A stretch of DNA of 64,000 nt from Flavobacterium psychrophilum (GTDB taxonomy: Bacteria > Bacteroidota > Bacteroidia > Flavobacteriales > Flavobacteriaceae). Shown here one piece after another: positions 44,466 to 53,533 of the stretch. Position 1 is the stretch's first letter; each line of letters opens with the position of its first letter. Made by a program: the position numbers and the translations under genes. The stretch lies in contig CAMAQD010000016.1 of NCBI GenBank assembly GCA_945860385.1, forward strand, positions 1-64,000. The letters are read 5' to 3'. The notes under the pieces are model-generated. The model was not told where the DNA came from. It ran no database searches and was given only the letters and a program-made list of their open reading frames with translations.

Positions 44466-45008
44466 ATGGAGCAACTTTTTCGTCCTAGTCCAAAATCATT
44501 TAAAAATACATTTTGTGTTTTTCAAGAAGTACTTTCCGAACATATCGAGGGAATGACGGTGCAGTACGATAGTAAATCAGGAAGTAAATATTTTTATACG
44601 AAAGAAGGAATGTATCGACTGTCGAATCATTGGGGAAGATTGGCCAACAGCAAATGGCGCTTGGAGCCAATGGAACCCGAAACCGATTCTAAAGTTAAAA
44701 TAGGTTTTGCCGCTTGGAACGAATTTTATCCTGACAATGTCGAGGAAGAATTGTATTATTTAGAAGCTAATTTTACTAAGAATACAGTCAATTACCAACA
44801 TAAATACAATCCGAATTACGATAATAAAGCGATACTGCGAACGAGTTTTGAAACAACCAAAAAGATCAAGCAGATCAGAAATTTATTGACTTTAACCTCT
44901 TGGGCGAAGTATTTTGAGTACGATGATTTGGATGAATTAAGAAAGGAAATAATAGAACAATTAATTTACACCAATAAAACTTTGGAAGAAATAAAAAGAG
45001 AGCTATAA
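44466..45008 (+). CDS. Conserved hypothetical protein
   Basis: 180 residues from ATG 44466 (MEQLFRPSPKSFKNTF). An upstream in-frame start at 44430 would lie within the promoter. No signal or membrane part. Aromatic and charged blocks: MYRLSNHWGRLANSKWRL, IGFAAWNEFYPDN, LTSWAKYFEYDDLDE. Not recognised beyond resemblance to Flavobacteriia hypotheticals. The stop TAA overlaps the ATG of the next small gene by one base (TAATG), which indicates coupled translation. Confidence 0.75.
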   Translation: MEQLFRPSPKSFKNTFCVFQEVLSEHIEGMTVQYDSKSGSKYFYTKEGMYRLSNHWGRLANSKWRLEPMEPETDSKVKIGFAAWNEFYPDNVEEELYYLEANFTKNTVNYQHKYNPNYDNKAILRTSFETTKKIKQIRNLLTLTSWAKYFEYDDLDELRKEIIEQLIYTNKTLEEIKREL

Positions 45009-45160
45009 TGGGAAGAAACAACGAAAGAAATATCAAGATCCACAACGATAAGTTGCACAAAGAGCAAGATAAAGCGAAAGCGGCCAAAGTCTTGCGCAAA
45101 GAAAAATTGAAGCTAATCGTCAAAAAATTTAATGAAGACAAGACTTCAGAAAACAACTAA
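45008..45160 (+). CDS. Small basic protein, 50 residues
   Basis: ATG 45008 overlaps the preceding stop by one base and the frame ends with TAA at 45158. The product starts MGRNNERNIKIHNDK and is rich in Lys, Glu and Ala in a helical pattern, charge strongly positive. No known motif. The overlap with the upstream gene and the 2-base gap to the next gene make it a real member of a tight operon. A nucleic-acid-binding role would fit the charge, but this is a guess. Confidence 0.65.
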   Translation: MGRNNERNIKIHNDKLHKEQDKAKAAKVLRKEKLKLIVKKFNEDKTSENN

Positions 45161-45162
45161 TC

Positions 45163-45387
45163 ATGCAAAAAAGTCAATTCGAAGAATTAAAAAATGGCGT
45201 TCAGGAAATTATTGATTTAATGGCTGCCAAAGACAACATATCGGCCAACAATAAATTATTGGAAATCAGTGATAAATTAGATGACTTCTTAGATCATACG
45301 GACAAAGACGAAGATTTAATTGAAATTAGTAAATACCAAGTATTGATTAATCAACTATTTCAGAAAATTAATCCTGAAGGTGAATAA
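45163..45387 (+). CDS. Small acidic helical protein
   Basis: 74 residues, predicted all helix (VQEIIDLMAAKDNISANNKL, LDDFLDHTDKDEDLIEI), acidic, no signal or membrane part. Not recognised. Its last 8 bases overlap the GTG start of the YchJ gene and it begins 2 bases after the basic small protein, so translation of the three genes is linked. A basic and an acidic small protein side by side could interact. Confidence 0.6.
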   Translation: MQKSQFEELKNGVQEIIDLMAAKDNISANNKLLEISDKLDDFLDHTDKDEDLIEISKYQVLINQLFQKINPEGE

Positions 45388-45763
45388 TTCAGCTTTTTGT
45401 TTTTGTGGCTCGGCAATTCCTTTTCAGGATTGTTGCCAAAAATTTATTGATGGAATTCAAAAAGCCCCAACGGCATTGGCTTTGATGAAATCCAGATATG
45501 CTGCTTATGTCACGCATCAAGCGGATTATTTGTTGAATACGACTCACAGTTCCCAGCGAAATTTCTATTCAAAAGCTGATATTTTGAATTGGGCTTCGGC
45601 TAATGAATGGCAAAAACTAGAAATCATTTCCTTTACTGAAAATACGGTGGAGTTTAAAGCCTATTTTTTGGATGAAAACAAACAGAAGCAAATCCATCAC
45701 GAATTTTCGAATTTCAAAAAAGAAAACGACAGTTGGTTTTATGTAGATGGAAAGTTTAAATAA
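45380..45763 (+). CDS. YchJ-family protein with SEC-C-like metal motif
   Basis: 127 residues from a GTG start. N-terminal CFCGSAIPFQDCC has the Cys pattern of SEC-C metal-binding motifs (CxCxS, CC). The MKSRYAAYVTHQADYLLNTTHSS block and the strand pattern ending FYVDGKFK are those of the UPF0225/YchJ family (NTF2-like fold). Role unknown. It ends 8 bases before the META lipoprotein gene. Confidence 0.88.
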   Translation: MNNSAFCFCGSAIPFQDCCQKFIDGIQKAPTALALMKSRYAAYVTHQADYLLNTTHSSQRNFYSKADILNWASANEWQKLEIISFTENTVEFKAYFLDENKQKQIHHEFSNFKKENDSWFYVDGKFK

Positions 45764-45771
45764 GATAAATT

Positions 45772-46560
45772 ATGAAAAAGTGGATGCAATTATTGGTAAT
45801 CGGTTCATTTATTATAAGTTGTAAAACTACTGCAACAATCCAAAAAGAAGGGGTAAAAACCAAGCCAACTCCGGAGTACATGCTGCAAATGGAAAATTTA
45901 GAACAAGGAATTTATTTTCGGGGAACCGGTAATGAACCCGAATGGAGTTTGAAAATATCCGATAAAACAATCGAATTTACTTCCCTGAAATCCGGTTTTG
46001 AATCCTTGAAAGGCGACCACGTGGAACCCATTCGAGCATTGGATGCCAATGTAAAAATGTACCAAGTTGCCTCAGAATCCGGAACGATGAACATCCAAAT
46101 TAGGCAACAGGAATGCGTCAACACTATGTCTGGCGAAAAATTTCCGTATTCGGTTCGAATTGAAATTACCCAAAACAACAATTCAACCAACTTCAGTGGT
46201 TGTGGCAAGTATAGTACCGATTCGCGTTTGCACGACATTTGGGTTTTAGAAAAACTAAATGGTAAAACAGTGAACACAACCGATTTTATAAAAGAATTAC
46301 CCAACCTCGAAATCAATAGTTCCACCAATAATTTTATGGGATTTGCAGGTTGCAATAGAATGAATGGAACGCTTTTCTTCGAAAGAGGTTTACTTCGTTT
46401 TACCAATATCATCACCACTCGAATGGGGTGTCCCGGAAATAATAAAGAAAGCGAATTTCTAAAAGCTTTGCAAAGTACAACTTCTTATAAAGTGGAAAAC
46501 TTGAAATTAATACTGACTAATCCGTCGGGCGAAAAGTTGGTTTTCAAAAAGGTAGATTAG
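45772..46560 (+). CDS. META-domain lipoprotein (HslJ-like), two-domain
   Basis: 262 residues. Lipoprotein signal ends FIISCKTT. Residues about 45-145 resemble the COG3650 type (FRGTGNEPEWSLKISDK and FPYSVRIEITQ with CGKYS), and residues 150-262 are a META domain (IWVLEKLNGK, FAGCNRMNGTL, TTRMGCPGNN). META proteins include HslJ, tied to heat-shock and novobiocin resistance in E. coli. Envelope-located. Last gene of the operon starting at 44466. Confidence 0.88.
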   Translation: MKKWMQLLVIGSFIISCKTTATIQKEGVKTKPTPEYMLQMENLEQGIYFRGTGNEPEWSLKISDKTIEFTSLKSGFESLKGDHVEPIRALDANVKMYQVASESGTMNIQIRQQECVNTMSGEKFPYSVRIEITQNNNSTNFSGCGKYSTDSRLHDIWVLEKLNGKTVNTTDFIKELPNLEINSSTNNFMGFAGCNRMNGTLFFERGLLRFTNIITTRMGCPGNNKESEFLKALQSTTSYKVENLKLILTNPSGEKLVFKKVD

Positions 46561-46812
46561 TTTTTTTTGATGTATTGGAAATGTTGCGGACATTCTTTTT
46601 TGAACGGTTATGAAAATCAAGAACACTGCAAATCTTAATTTTCTTAATCCACTTAATGGTTTAAATGTTTTGTCTTTCATACAAATACCAGTAGAACCAT
46701 TTTTTTAAAATTTCGTGTTTTTGCTAATGGTAGTATTCCTAAAAGTCTTTTAACTAAAAATTAATATATGTTTGGCTTCGGTTCTTTTTAAAATGGTGTA
46801 ATTTTAAAAATT

Positions 46813-47931
46813 ATGAAGAACACCATTAAAAAAGGATTTTATTTCAAGACCTACGAAGCGCCATTTCAGTCTCCGTTTGATAAACTCTTTACGATTTTCA
46901 AGGAGTTAATCACGCATACTTCGGGAGATTTTGATGAAGCAATCGACTGGCTTCGCGAATTGGACAAAGAATACAAACTAACCGATTCGGCGTATACCAT
47001 CGATGATTTTATCGAAGATTTAAAGAAAAAAGGGTACATCCGGGAGGAACTCAAAGACGATGGAACTTCTGGAATTGGCATTACTTCCAAAACCGAAAGA
47101 GCCATTCGCCAGCAAGCGCTAGACAACATTTTTGGAAATCTAAAACGTTCCGGAAGCGGAAATCATAAAACAAAACATGCTGGAAGTGGCGACGAACATA
47201 CGGGAGAATTTCGGGAATTTCATTTTGGCGATGGATTGGAACGCATTTCTTTAACCGAAAGTTTACGCAATGCCCAAATCAATAATGGTGTTGCCGATTT
47301 TATGCTGACCGAAAATGATTTGGTCGTCGAAGAAACCCAATACAAATCACAAATGAGCACGGTTTTGATGATTGATATCAGCCACAGTATGATTCTATAT
47401 GGCGAAGACCGAATCACACCTGCCAAAAAAGTCGCAATGGCTTTGGCCGAATTAATCACGACACGCTATCCAAAAGATACTTTGGACATTTTGGTTTTCG
47501 GAAATGATGCCTGGACGATTGCCATTCGGGATTTACCGTATTTGAAAGTGGGACCATATCACACCAATACCGTGGCGGGTTTGCAATTGGCAATGGATTT
47601 ACTCCGCAGAAAACGCAATACCAACAAGCAAATTTTTATGATTACCGACGGTAAACCGAGTTGCGTTCGCGAAAAAGACGGGACTTATTATATGAACAGT
47701 AACGGCCTCGACGAATATATTGTCGATAAATGCTACAACGAAGCCCAGCAAGCCCGAAAATTGCACATTCCCATAACGACTTTTATGATTGCCAAAGATC
47801 CGTATTTGCAGCAATTCGTGAATCGTTTTACCGAAGCCAATCAGGGAAAAGCGTTCTACACAGGTCTTAAAGGTTTGGGCGAAATGATTTTCGAGGATTA
47901 TGAAACCAATCGTAAAAAAAGAATTAAATAG
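46813..47931 (+). CDS. VWA-domain protein (CoxE/BatA-like), partner of the AAA ATPase
   Basis: 372 residues, no membrane segment. The N-terminal 170 residues are charged and helical. The VWA domain from about 180 shows the metal-ion site DISHSM in VLMIDISHSMILYG, a Thr in GPYHTNTVAGL, and ITDGKPSC for the last site. The next gene, 150 bases downstream, is a MoxR/magnesium-chelatase-like ATPase; together they form the usual two-part machine that inserts cofactors or remodels proteins. Target unknown. Confidence 0.9.
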   Translation: MKNTIKKGFYFKTYEAPFQSPFDKLFTIFKELITHTSGDFDEAIDWLRELDKEYKLTDSAYTIDDFIEDLKKKGYIREELKDDGTSGIGITSKTERAIRQQALDNIFGNLKRSGSGNHKTKHAGSGDEHTGEFREFHFGDGLERISLTESLRNAQINNGVADFMLTENDLVVEETQYKSQMSTVLMIDISHSMILYGEDRITPAKKVAMALAELITTRYPKDTLDILVFGNDAWTIAIRDLPYLKVGPYHTNTVAGLQLAMDLLRRKRNTNKQIFMITDGKPSCVREKDGTYYMNSNGLDEYIVDKCYNEAQQARKLHIPITTFMIAKDPYLQQFVNRFTEANQGKAFYTGLKGLGEMIFEDYETNRKKRIK

Positions 47932-47938
47932 TTTTTGG

Positions 47939-48034
47939 GCGTTACCGCAAGGGTCGGGCTATCCGCTATATCTTTTGTTCCGTCCCGATTGCTATCGGGA
48001 CTACACAAAAGGATGCCGCTGCTATCCCTAACGC
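47939..48034. repeat. Dispersed hairpin repeat, copy B
   Basis: Ends GCGTTA and TAACGC are inverted; next ATCTTTTGT faces ACAAAAGGAT, and the centre is GTCCCGAT/ATCGGGAC. Read on the minus strand it shares GATAGCAG-GG-ATCC and GATAGC-CGAC with copy A at 6283. It splits the VWA and ATPase genes without a terminator-type T-run. Confidence 0.75.
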
Positions 48035-48081
48035 AAACCCCTGTAATCAATAACAATAACAATATCAATTTCAAAAAAAAA

Positions 48082-49545
48082 ATGAAAATAGAAAACATAA
48101 ATACATTAGGCGAATTAAAAAAATCAGGATACGAAACTAAAAGTATTAAAGATGAATTGCGCCACAACTTGCGGGAGAAAATCAAGTCGGGACAACCCAC
48201 ATTCGAAGGCGTTCATGGATTCGAAAACACCGTAATTCCAGAATTGGAACGCGCTATTTTATCGCGTCACAACATCAATTTGTTGGGACTTCGGGGTCAG
48301 GCCAAAACCCGATTGGCACGCAAAATGATCGAATTGCTAGACGAATACATTCCGTTTGTGACGGGTTCCGAAATTAATGACGATCCGTTAAATCCGATTT
48401 CTCGTTTTGCCAAAGATCTAATTGAAGCAATGGGCGAGGAAACTCCCATATCTTGGTTACACCGCAGCGAACGTTTTTTCGAAAAACTAGCCACACCGGA
48501 TGTTACCGTTGCCGATTTAATAGGCGATATCGATCCGATAAAAGCAGCCAATTTAAAATTGTCGTATGCCGACGATCGAGTGATTCATTTTGGGATGATT
48601 CCAAGAGCCAATCGTAGTATTTTCGTCATCAACGAATTGCCCGATTTACAGGCTAGAATCCAGGTGGCCTTGTTTAACATTTTGCAGGAAGGCGACATTC
48701 AAATTCGCGGTTTTAAACTCAGAATGCCACTCGATATGCAGTTCATTTTCACAGCCAATCCCGAAGATTATACGAATCGTGGTAGTATTGTAACGCCTTT
48801 AAAAGACCGAATTGGTTCTCAAATCCTGACGCATTACCCGGAAACTATCAAGATTGCCCGAACCATTACGGAACAAGAAGCCAAATTGGATGCAGCCCAG
48901 AGCGATTTGGTTTACGTGCCTTCGTTGGCCAGAGATTTATTGGAACAAATCAGTTTTGAAGCTCGTGAAAGCGAATTTATTGATAATAAAAGTGGTGTAA
49001 GTGCCAGACTGAGCATAACGGCTTTCGAAAACTTATTGAGTACCGCCGAGCGTCGGGCCTTGAAATCAGGCGCAGATAAAACGAGTTTGCGATTGTCCGA
49101 CTTCATGGGGATTATTCCTTCCATTACCGGAAAAGTGGAATTGGTTTACGAAGGAGAGCAGGAGGGAGCAGCCATCGTGGCACAGCATTTAATTGGTGAT
49201 GCAATTCACACGTTCTTCCCGGCTTATTTCCCTAAAATTGAAAAACTCGAAAAGCAAGATCAAAAAACACCCTATTCTGACACATTAGAATGGTTTTTTG
49301 CCGAAAGTGGTTTCGAATTATTGGACGATTGTTCGGACGAAGAATACAAAACTATTTTGGATGAAATAACTCCATTAGAAATTTTAGTAAAAAAATACCA
49401 ACCACAACTGCAAAAAGAAGATAGCTATTTTATGAAGGAATTTATTCTTTGGGGACTAGTCGAATACAAAAAATTAAGCAAAGACCGCGTATCCGAAGGC
49501 TATCAGTTCAAGGATTTGTTTGGTAGTTACATCAGTAAATTATAA
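48082..49545 (+). CDS. MoxR/magnesium-chelatase-type AAA ATPase
   Basis: 487 residues from ATG 48082 (MKIENINTLGELKKSG). A longer frame to 47935 would run through the repeat and is rejected. The Walker A-like LLGLRGQAKTRLARK at about residues 67-81 has a relaxed GxxGxxKT form. The sensor/Walker B region FVINELPDLQARIQ and FIFTANPEDYTN, with the LKDRIGSQILTHYP block, are as in ChlI/BchI. It acts with the VWA protein in an ATP-driven machine; the substrate is not known. Confidence 0.9.
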   Translation: MKIENINTLGELKKSGYETKSIKDELRHNLREKIKSGQPTFEGVHGFENTVIPELERAILSRHNINLLGLRGQAKTRLARKMIELLDEYIPFVTGSEINDDPLNPISRFAKDLIEAMGEETPISWLHRSERFFEKLATPDVTVADLIGDIDPIKAANLKLSYADDRVIHFGMIPRANRSIFVINELPDLQARIQVALFNILQEGDIQIRGFKLRMPLDMQFIFTANPEDYTNRGSIVTPLKDRIGSQILTHYPETIKIARTITEQEAKLDAAQSDLVYVPSLARDLLEQISFEARESEFIDNKSGVSARLSITAFENLLSTAERRALKSGADKTSLRLSDFMGIIPSITGKVELVYEGEQEGAAIVAQHLIGDAIHTFFPAYFPKIEKLEKQDQKTPYSDTLEWFFAESGFELLDDCSDEEYKTILDEITPLEILVKKYQPQLQKEDSYFMKEFILWGLVEYKKLSKDRVSEGYQFKDLFGSYISKL

Positions 49546-49936
49546 AAGAAAACATAAATGCTGGTCAATTTTTGGATAATAAAAAGTAAACCAAGTACAT
49601 TTTAAGTTTTATACTTTCAAAAAAAAAACAATTGTTTTCTGAGAATGATGGGCTCGGTTAAATAATAATTCAGACAGGTTAAATTAAAATCTGAAAGCAA
49701 AAGATAGAAATTTTTTGTTTTCAGATTTTTTTGTAAAAATTTACTTTTTTATTTGAGAATGGAACAAAAAATTTTATACATAAATGAATGAATATTTATC
49801 GTAAATAAATCATAAAATACTTAATATCAGTATTTTGAAAAAAAATAGTTGTATCTTTATGTCAGATTATAATCGACTTATAGGTGAATTTGCATTCTTT
49901 TTTTTACGGATTAAATCTAAAATAAACTTTGAAGAA
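49546..49936. other. Intergenic region with a terminator-like hairpin
   Basis: No gene. AAAATCTGAAA (49686-49696) and TTTTCAGATTTT (49718-49729) form a stem followed by T residues, a likely terminator for the AAA gene. An in-frame extension of the next gene from 49835 is non-coding in composition. Confidence 0.65.
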
Positions 49937-50602
49937 ATGGAAACTATTGAAATCGATATTCCTTTTAACGAGTTTAGCTTGAAAGGAAATTTGACCATTC
50001 CTAAAGAGGCAAATTGCTTAGTGATTTTTTCACACGGTAGTGGCAGCAGTCGCTTTAGTAAAAGAAATAATTTTGTAGCCAGGATTTTGAATCTAAGTAA
50101 TATTGCCACTTTACTGGTCGATTTGCTTACCGAGGCGGAAGACGAGATTTATGAAAATCGGTTTGATATTGACTTACTGACGCATAGACTTATTGCCATA
50201 ACAAATTATACTTCAAAATTACCCAGCCTAAAAAATCTTCCTATAGGATATTTTGGAGCTAGCACCGGAGCGGCTTCAGCATTAAAAGCCGCTGCAAGAT
50301 TAAGTCATAAAATTGAAGCTGTGGTCTCTCGTGGCGGTCGCCCTGATCTTGCATTGGCCGATTTGAAGTTAATTCAGGTTCCAACTTTATTAATTGTTGG
50401 TAGTTTGGATACTGTTGTCATAAATCTAAATGAACAAGCTTTTAAGTTTCTTAATGGTTATAAAAAACTTACTATTATTGATGGTGCAACCCATTTATTT
50501 GAAGAACCAGGTAAATTGGAGGAAGTAGCCTACTTAGCATCTAAATGGTTCTTAGAACATATGGTCAACTCAAAAATGAAAACCCATGATTTACACAGAT
50601 AG
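49937..50602 (+). CDS. Alpha/beta hydrolase (dienelactone hydrolase-like)
   Basis: 221 residues from ATG 49937 (METIEIDIPFNEFSLKG). The oxyanion part VIFSHGSGSSRFSKRN, the nucleophile elbow FGASTGAASAL with Ser at about 107, VGSLDTVV (acid) and DGATHLFEEPG (His) make a full triad. First gene of a trio with a phosphoribosyltransferase and an erythromycin esterase, the reading frames overlapping by 17 and 4 bases. Hydrolases of this type are also found fused to the same phosphoribosyltransferase in other bacteria, so the functions are coupled. Confidence 0.88.
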   Translation: METIEIDIPFNEFSLKGNLTIPKEANCLVIFSHGSGSSRFSKRNNFVARILNLSNIATLLVDLLTEAEDEIYENRFDIDLLTHRLIAITNYTSKLPSLKNLPIGYFGASTGAASALKAAARLSHKIEAVVSRGGRPDLALADLKLIQVPTLLIVGSLDTVVINLNEQAFKFLNGYKKLTIIDGATHLFEEPGKLEEVAYLASKWFLEHMVNSKMKTHDLHR

Positions 50603-51239
50603 AAACGATGCCTCATTAAAGCTAATTTCATTGTTAGAAAAATTTAAAAATAGCAAGTGTGTTATTCTTGCAGTTCCCAGAGGAGGAGTGCCAATAGGAT
50701 ATAATATTGCCCGAAAATTTCATTTTCCAATGGATTTATTACTTGCAAAAAAAATAGGGCATCCATTAAATAAAGAGGTAGCCATAGGCGCTGTTAGTTT
50801 AGAAAATGAAATAGAAATGGTTGATAATTATCCTTATATCAATATAGGGTATATTGAAAATGAAATACTGGAAATTAAGGAATCATTAAAGAAACGGTAT
50901 GAAAAATTCGTTGGGGACCGAACTCCTGTAGATATAAAAAACAAAATAGTTATCATTGTTGATGACGGAATTGCTACTGGCAATACACTTTTGGCTGCAA
51001 TTAAAATGATACGAGACAAATTGCCCAAAAAAATTGTAGTTGCTGTGCCTATTGCGCCAACAGATGCTGCCAAAAAAATTAGTAAAGAGGTTGATGAATT
51101 TATTTGTCCCATTATTACCGATAATTTTATTGGTGTTGGAGGATATTATCTGAATTTTTCTCAGGTAAGTGATGAGGAAGTGGTCCAGTTAATGAATAAA
51201 ATTAATAGTCCGGAAAATATAACTATTAAATCCCAATGA
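50586..51239 (+). CDS. Phosphoribosyltransferase (COG1926 type)
   Basis: 217 residues. The PRPP-binding loop is VIIVDDGIATGNTLLAA at about residues 120-136; the N-terminal block VPRGGVPIGYNIA and KKIGHP are those of the COG1926 group. A hydrolase gene overlaps upstream by 17 bases and the erythromycin esterase gene starts with the ATGA overlap. The true base or acceptor is unknown. Neither purine nor pyrimidine salvage genes are nearby. Confidence 0.88.
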   Translation: MIYTDRNDASLKLISLLEKFKNSKCVILAVPRGGVPIGYNIARKFHFPMDLLLAKKIGHPLNKEVAIGAVSLENEIEMVDNYPYINIGYIENEILEIKESLKKRYEKFVGDRTPVDIKNKIVIIVDDGIATGNTLLAAIKMIRDKLPKKIVVAVPIAPTDAAKKISKEVDEFICPIITDNFIGVGGYYLNFSQVSDEEVVQLMNKINSPENITIKSQ

Positions 51240-52579
51240 AAACTTTTTATATCAATAATGACCCCCATCAAAACAGTGAAATAATTGATTTAAGTAAGTT
51301 GATTCTCGAAAACTCTATAGAGTTAAAAAATGAAAAGTCACTCGATGAATTGGTAGAACAAATAGGCGATGCCAAATACGTTTTACTTGGTGAAGCATCC
51401 CATGGAACACACGAATATTATGTGTTGCGAGCTCAAATCAGTAAATTATTAATTGAAAAAAAAGGCTTTTCTTTTATTGCTGTCGAAGGAGACTGGCCTG
51501 ATTGCTATCGATTAAATCGCTATATCAAAAACTACCCGGATTCAGGGAAGACTGCCGAAGAAGTACTTCATTCCTTTAATCGCTGGCCTACTTGGATGTG
51601 GGCAAATTGGGAAACTGTAGCTTTAGCCGAATGGCTTCGTGAATTTAATGAAAGACATACAAAAAACAACAAAATTGGTTTTTACGGACTAGATGTCTAC
51701 AGTCTTTGGGAATCTTTTGAATCAATAATTGAGTATTTGGATAAAAAAGATCCCAAAACAAAGCAAGAGGCTATCCAAGCCTTTAAATGTTTTGAACCCT
51801 ACAATCGCGGAGAAGGTCAGGAATATGCCAGAGCATCCCGAATGGTGCCCTCGCTTTGCGAAAATGAAGTGGTCGACTTATTATCAAAAATCAGGCTAAA
51901 AGCACCAGGTTATAACACAGATTCCGAGGCTGTAATGAGTGTTGAGCAAAATGCGCAGGTGATTGTGAATGCCGAAAGATATTATCGAGCCATGATAAAA
52001 TCGGGTGCTGATTCCTGGAATATTCGGGACAGACATATGATTTACACCTTAGATAATTTGATGAAATTTCACGGACCAGAAGCCAAAGGAATTATTTGGG
52101 AACACAACACCCACATAGGCGATGCACGAGCTACCGATATGGCTGCCGAGGGAATGATCAATGTAGGGCAAATACTTAACGAACAGCATAAAAAAGAAGG
52201 GGTGTATTCCGTTGGATTGGGTTCTTATCAAGGTACAGTAATTGCAGCTCGGGAATGGGGAGATGTGATGCAGATTATGAAAGTTCCGGAAGCGGCAAAA
52301 CACAGCTGGGAATACGAACTACACCGATTAAATGCCAAAGACAGAATTGTATTTATGAACCTAAATTTAAAAGATGCAATAGGAAATAAAAAATTGGGTC
52401 ACCGTGCAATTGGAGTGGTTTTTCGTCCTAAATACGAGCAATTTGGTAATTATGTGCCAAGTGAAATGCCTTACCGCTACAATGCTTTTATCTATCTGGA
52501 TGAAACTTCAGCCTTGCATCCGCTTCATTTAAAATCGGATGTTAGACAATTACCCGAAACCTATCCTTTTGGAGTTTAG
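51236..52579 (+). CDS. Erythromycin esterase family protein
   Basis: 447 residues. Family blocks LLGEASHGTHEYYVLRAQ, AVEGDWPDCYRLN, NRWPTWMWANWETVALAEW, FYGLDVYSL and WEHNTHIGDARATDM include the catalytic His and Glu residues. Members open macrolide lactones in Ere proteins, but most family members in operons like this are not resistance genes, so antibiotic resistance should not be assumed. Third of the trio. The gene ends 94 bases before the DMT transporter. Confidence 0.9.
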   Translation: MKTFYINNDPHQNSEIIDLSKLILENSIELKNEKSLDELVEQIGDAKYVLLGEASHGTHEYYVLRAQISKLLIEKKGFSFIAVEGDWPDCYRLNRYIKNYPDSGKTAEEVLHSFNRWPTWMWANWETVALAEWLREFNERHTKNNKIGFYGLDVYSLWESFESIIEYLDKKDPKTKQEAIQAFKCFEPYNRGEGQEYARASRMVPSLCENEVVDLLSKIRLKAPGYNTDSEAVMSVEQNAQVIVNAERYYRAMIKSGADSWNIRDRHMIYTLDNLMKFHGPEAKGIIWEHNTHIGDARATDMAAEGMINVGQILNEQHKKEGVYSVGLGSYQGTVIAAREWGDVMQIMKVPEAAKHSWEYELHRLNAKDRIVFMNLNLKDAIGNKKLGHRAIGVVFRPKYEQFGNYVPSEMPYRYNAFIYLDETSALHPLHLKSDVRQLPETYPFGV

Positions 52580-52672
52580 CGATACAATAGCATTAACCCG
52601 TTGGGTAAAATTAGTTTTTAATGATGGCACCCAATGGTTTAAATAGTACTTTTACGGGGAAAATAGAAAGCT

Positions 52673-53524
52673 ATGCTATTCCTGATTTTAAGTATTATTT
52701 GCAGTGTAAGTGTTGGCGTTATTTTTAAAATAGCCCGACGTTATTTTATCAATAGTTCACAAATTGTTGCTGCAAATTACTTCTTTGCCTTGGCACTTTG
52801 TTACTTTTTTTTCAGTCCTGACCTTGCTGTTGTTGGGGTCGATGCTCCTTGGGGAATTTATATTTCGCTAGGAGTTTTGTTGCCTTCTGTTTTTCTGTTT
52901 TTGGCGGCATCCATAAAACATATGGGAATTGTAAAAACCGATGCGGCGCAACGCCTTTCCTTATTTATTCCTATTTTGGCTGCTTGGCTGATTTTTGGAG
53001 AGAAATTTAATATCCTAAAAATAACCGCTTTCTTGATTGCGTTTCCAGCGCTACTTCTTATTTTGAACAAACCTTCAGATAACACTAAAAACAAATGGAT
53101 TTATCCAGCTCTGGTTTTAGTTGGATTTGGAGTGATTGACATTCTTTTCAAACAAATTGCCTTGTTTACGAATTTGCCTTACACCACTTCTTTGTTTGTC
53201 GTTTTTGCATTTGCTTTGGTAATTATGACGGCAGTGGTTGGTTTTGAAATAGGCTTCCAAAAAGCAAAATTAAATTACAATAACCTTCTTTTTGGAAGCT
53301 TAGTCGGGATTTTAAATTTTGGTAATATCCTCTTTTACTTGAAAGCACATCAATCTTATGCCGAAAATCCTTCGACCGTTTTTGCAGGAATGAATATGGG
53401 GGTAATCCTCATTGGAAGCCTGACTGGCATTTTCATTTTTAAAGAAAAATTGACCAAAATGAATTATGTGGGCTTGTTTTTGGCTTTGGGATCAATTGTT
53501 TTAATCGTAATGTCACAGCAATAA
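52673..53524 (+). CDS. DMT superfamily transporter (EamA type)
   Basis: 283 residues with ten hydrophobic segments in two five-helix halves, as usual for EamA. The late block PSTVFAGMNMGVILIGSLTG and EKLTKMNYVGLFLALGSI fits the second-half conserved end (KEKLT, G-x-x-L). Substrate unknown; a permease for metabolites is likely. It is convergent with the frameshifted deamidase-like gene, 9 bases between the two stops. Confidence 0.88.
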   Translation: MLFLILSIICSVSVGVIFKIARRYFINSSQIVAANYFFALALCYFFFSPDLAVVGVDAPWGIYISLGVLLPSVFLFLAASIKHMGIVKTDAAQRLSLFIPILAAWLIFGEKFNILKITAFLIAFPALLLILNKPSDNTKNKWIYPALVLVGFGVIDILFKQIALFTNLPYTTSLFVVFAFALVIMTAVVGFEIGFQKAKLNYNNLLFGSLVGILNFGNILFYLKAHQSYAENPSTVFAGMNMGVILIGSLTGIFIFKEKLTKMNYVGLFLALGSIVLIVMSQQ

Positions 53525-53533
53525 AACAGCGAA

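Noticed and set aside
47935-48081. Longer start of the AAA ATPase through the repeat
   Set aside because: The added 49 residues come from the hairpin repeat and do not look like protein; ATG 48082 starts a normal N-terminus.
51236-52579. Macrolide resistance gene
   Set aside because: Family membership alone does not show activity on erythromycin, and the operon context is metabolic, without other resistance or mobile genes.
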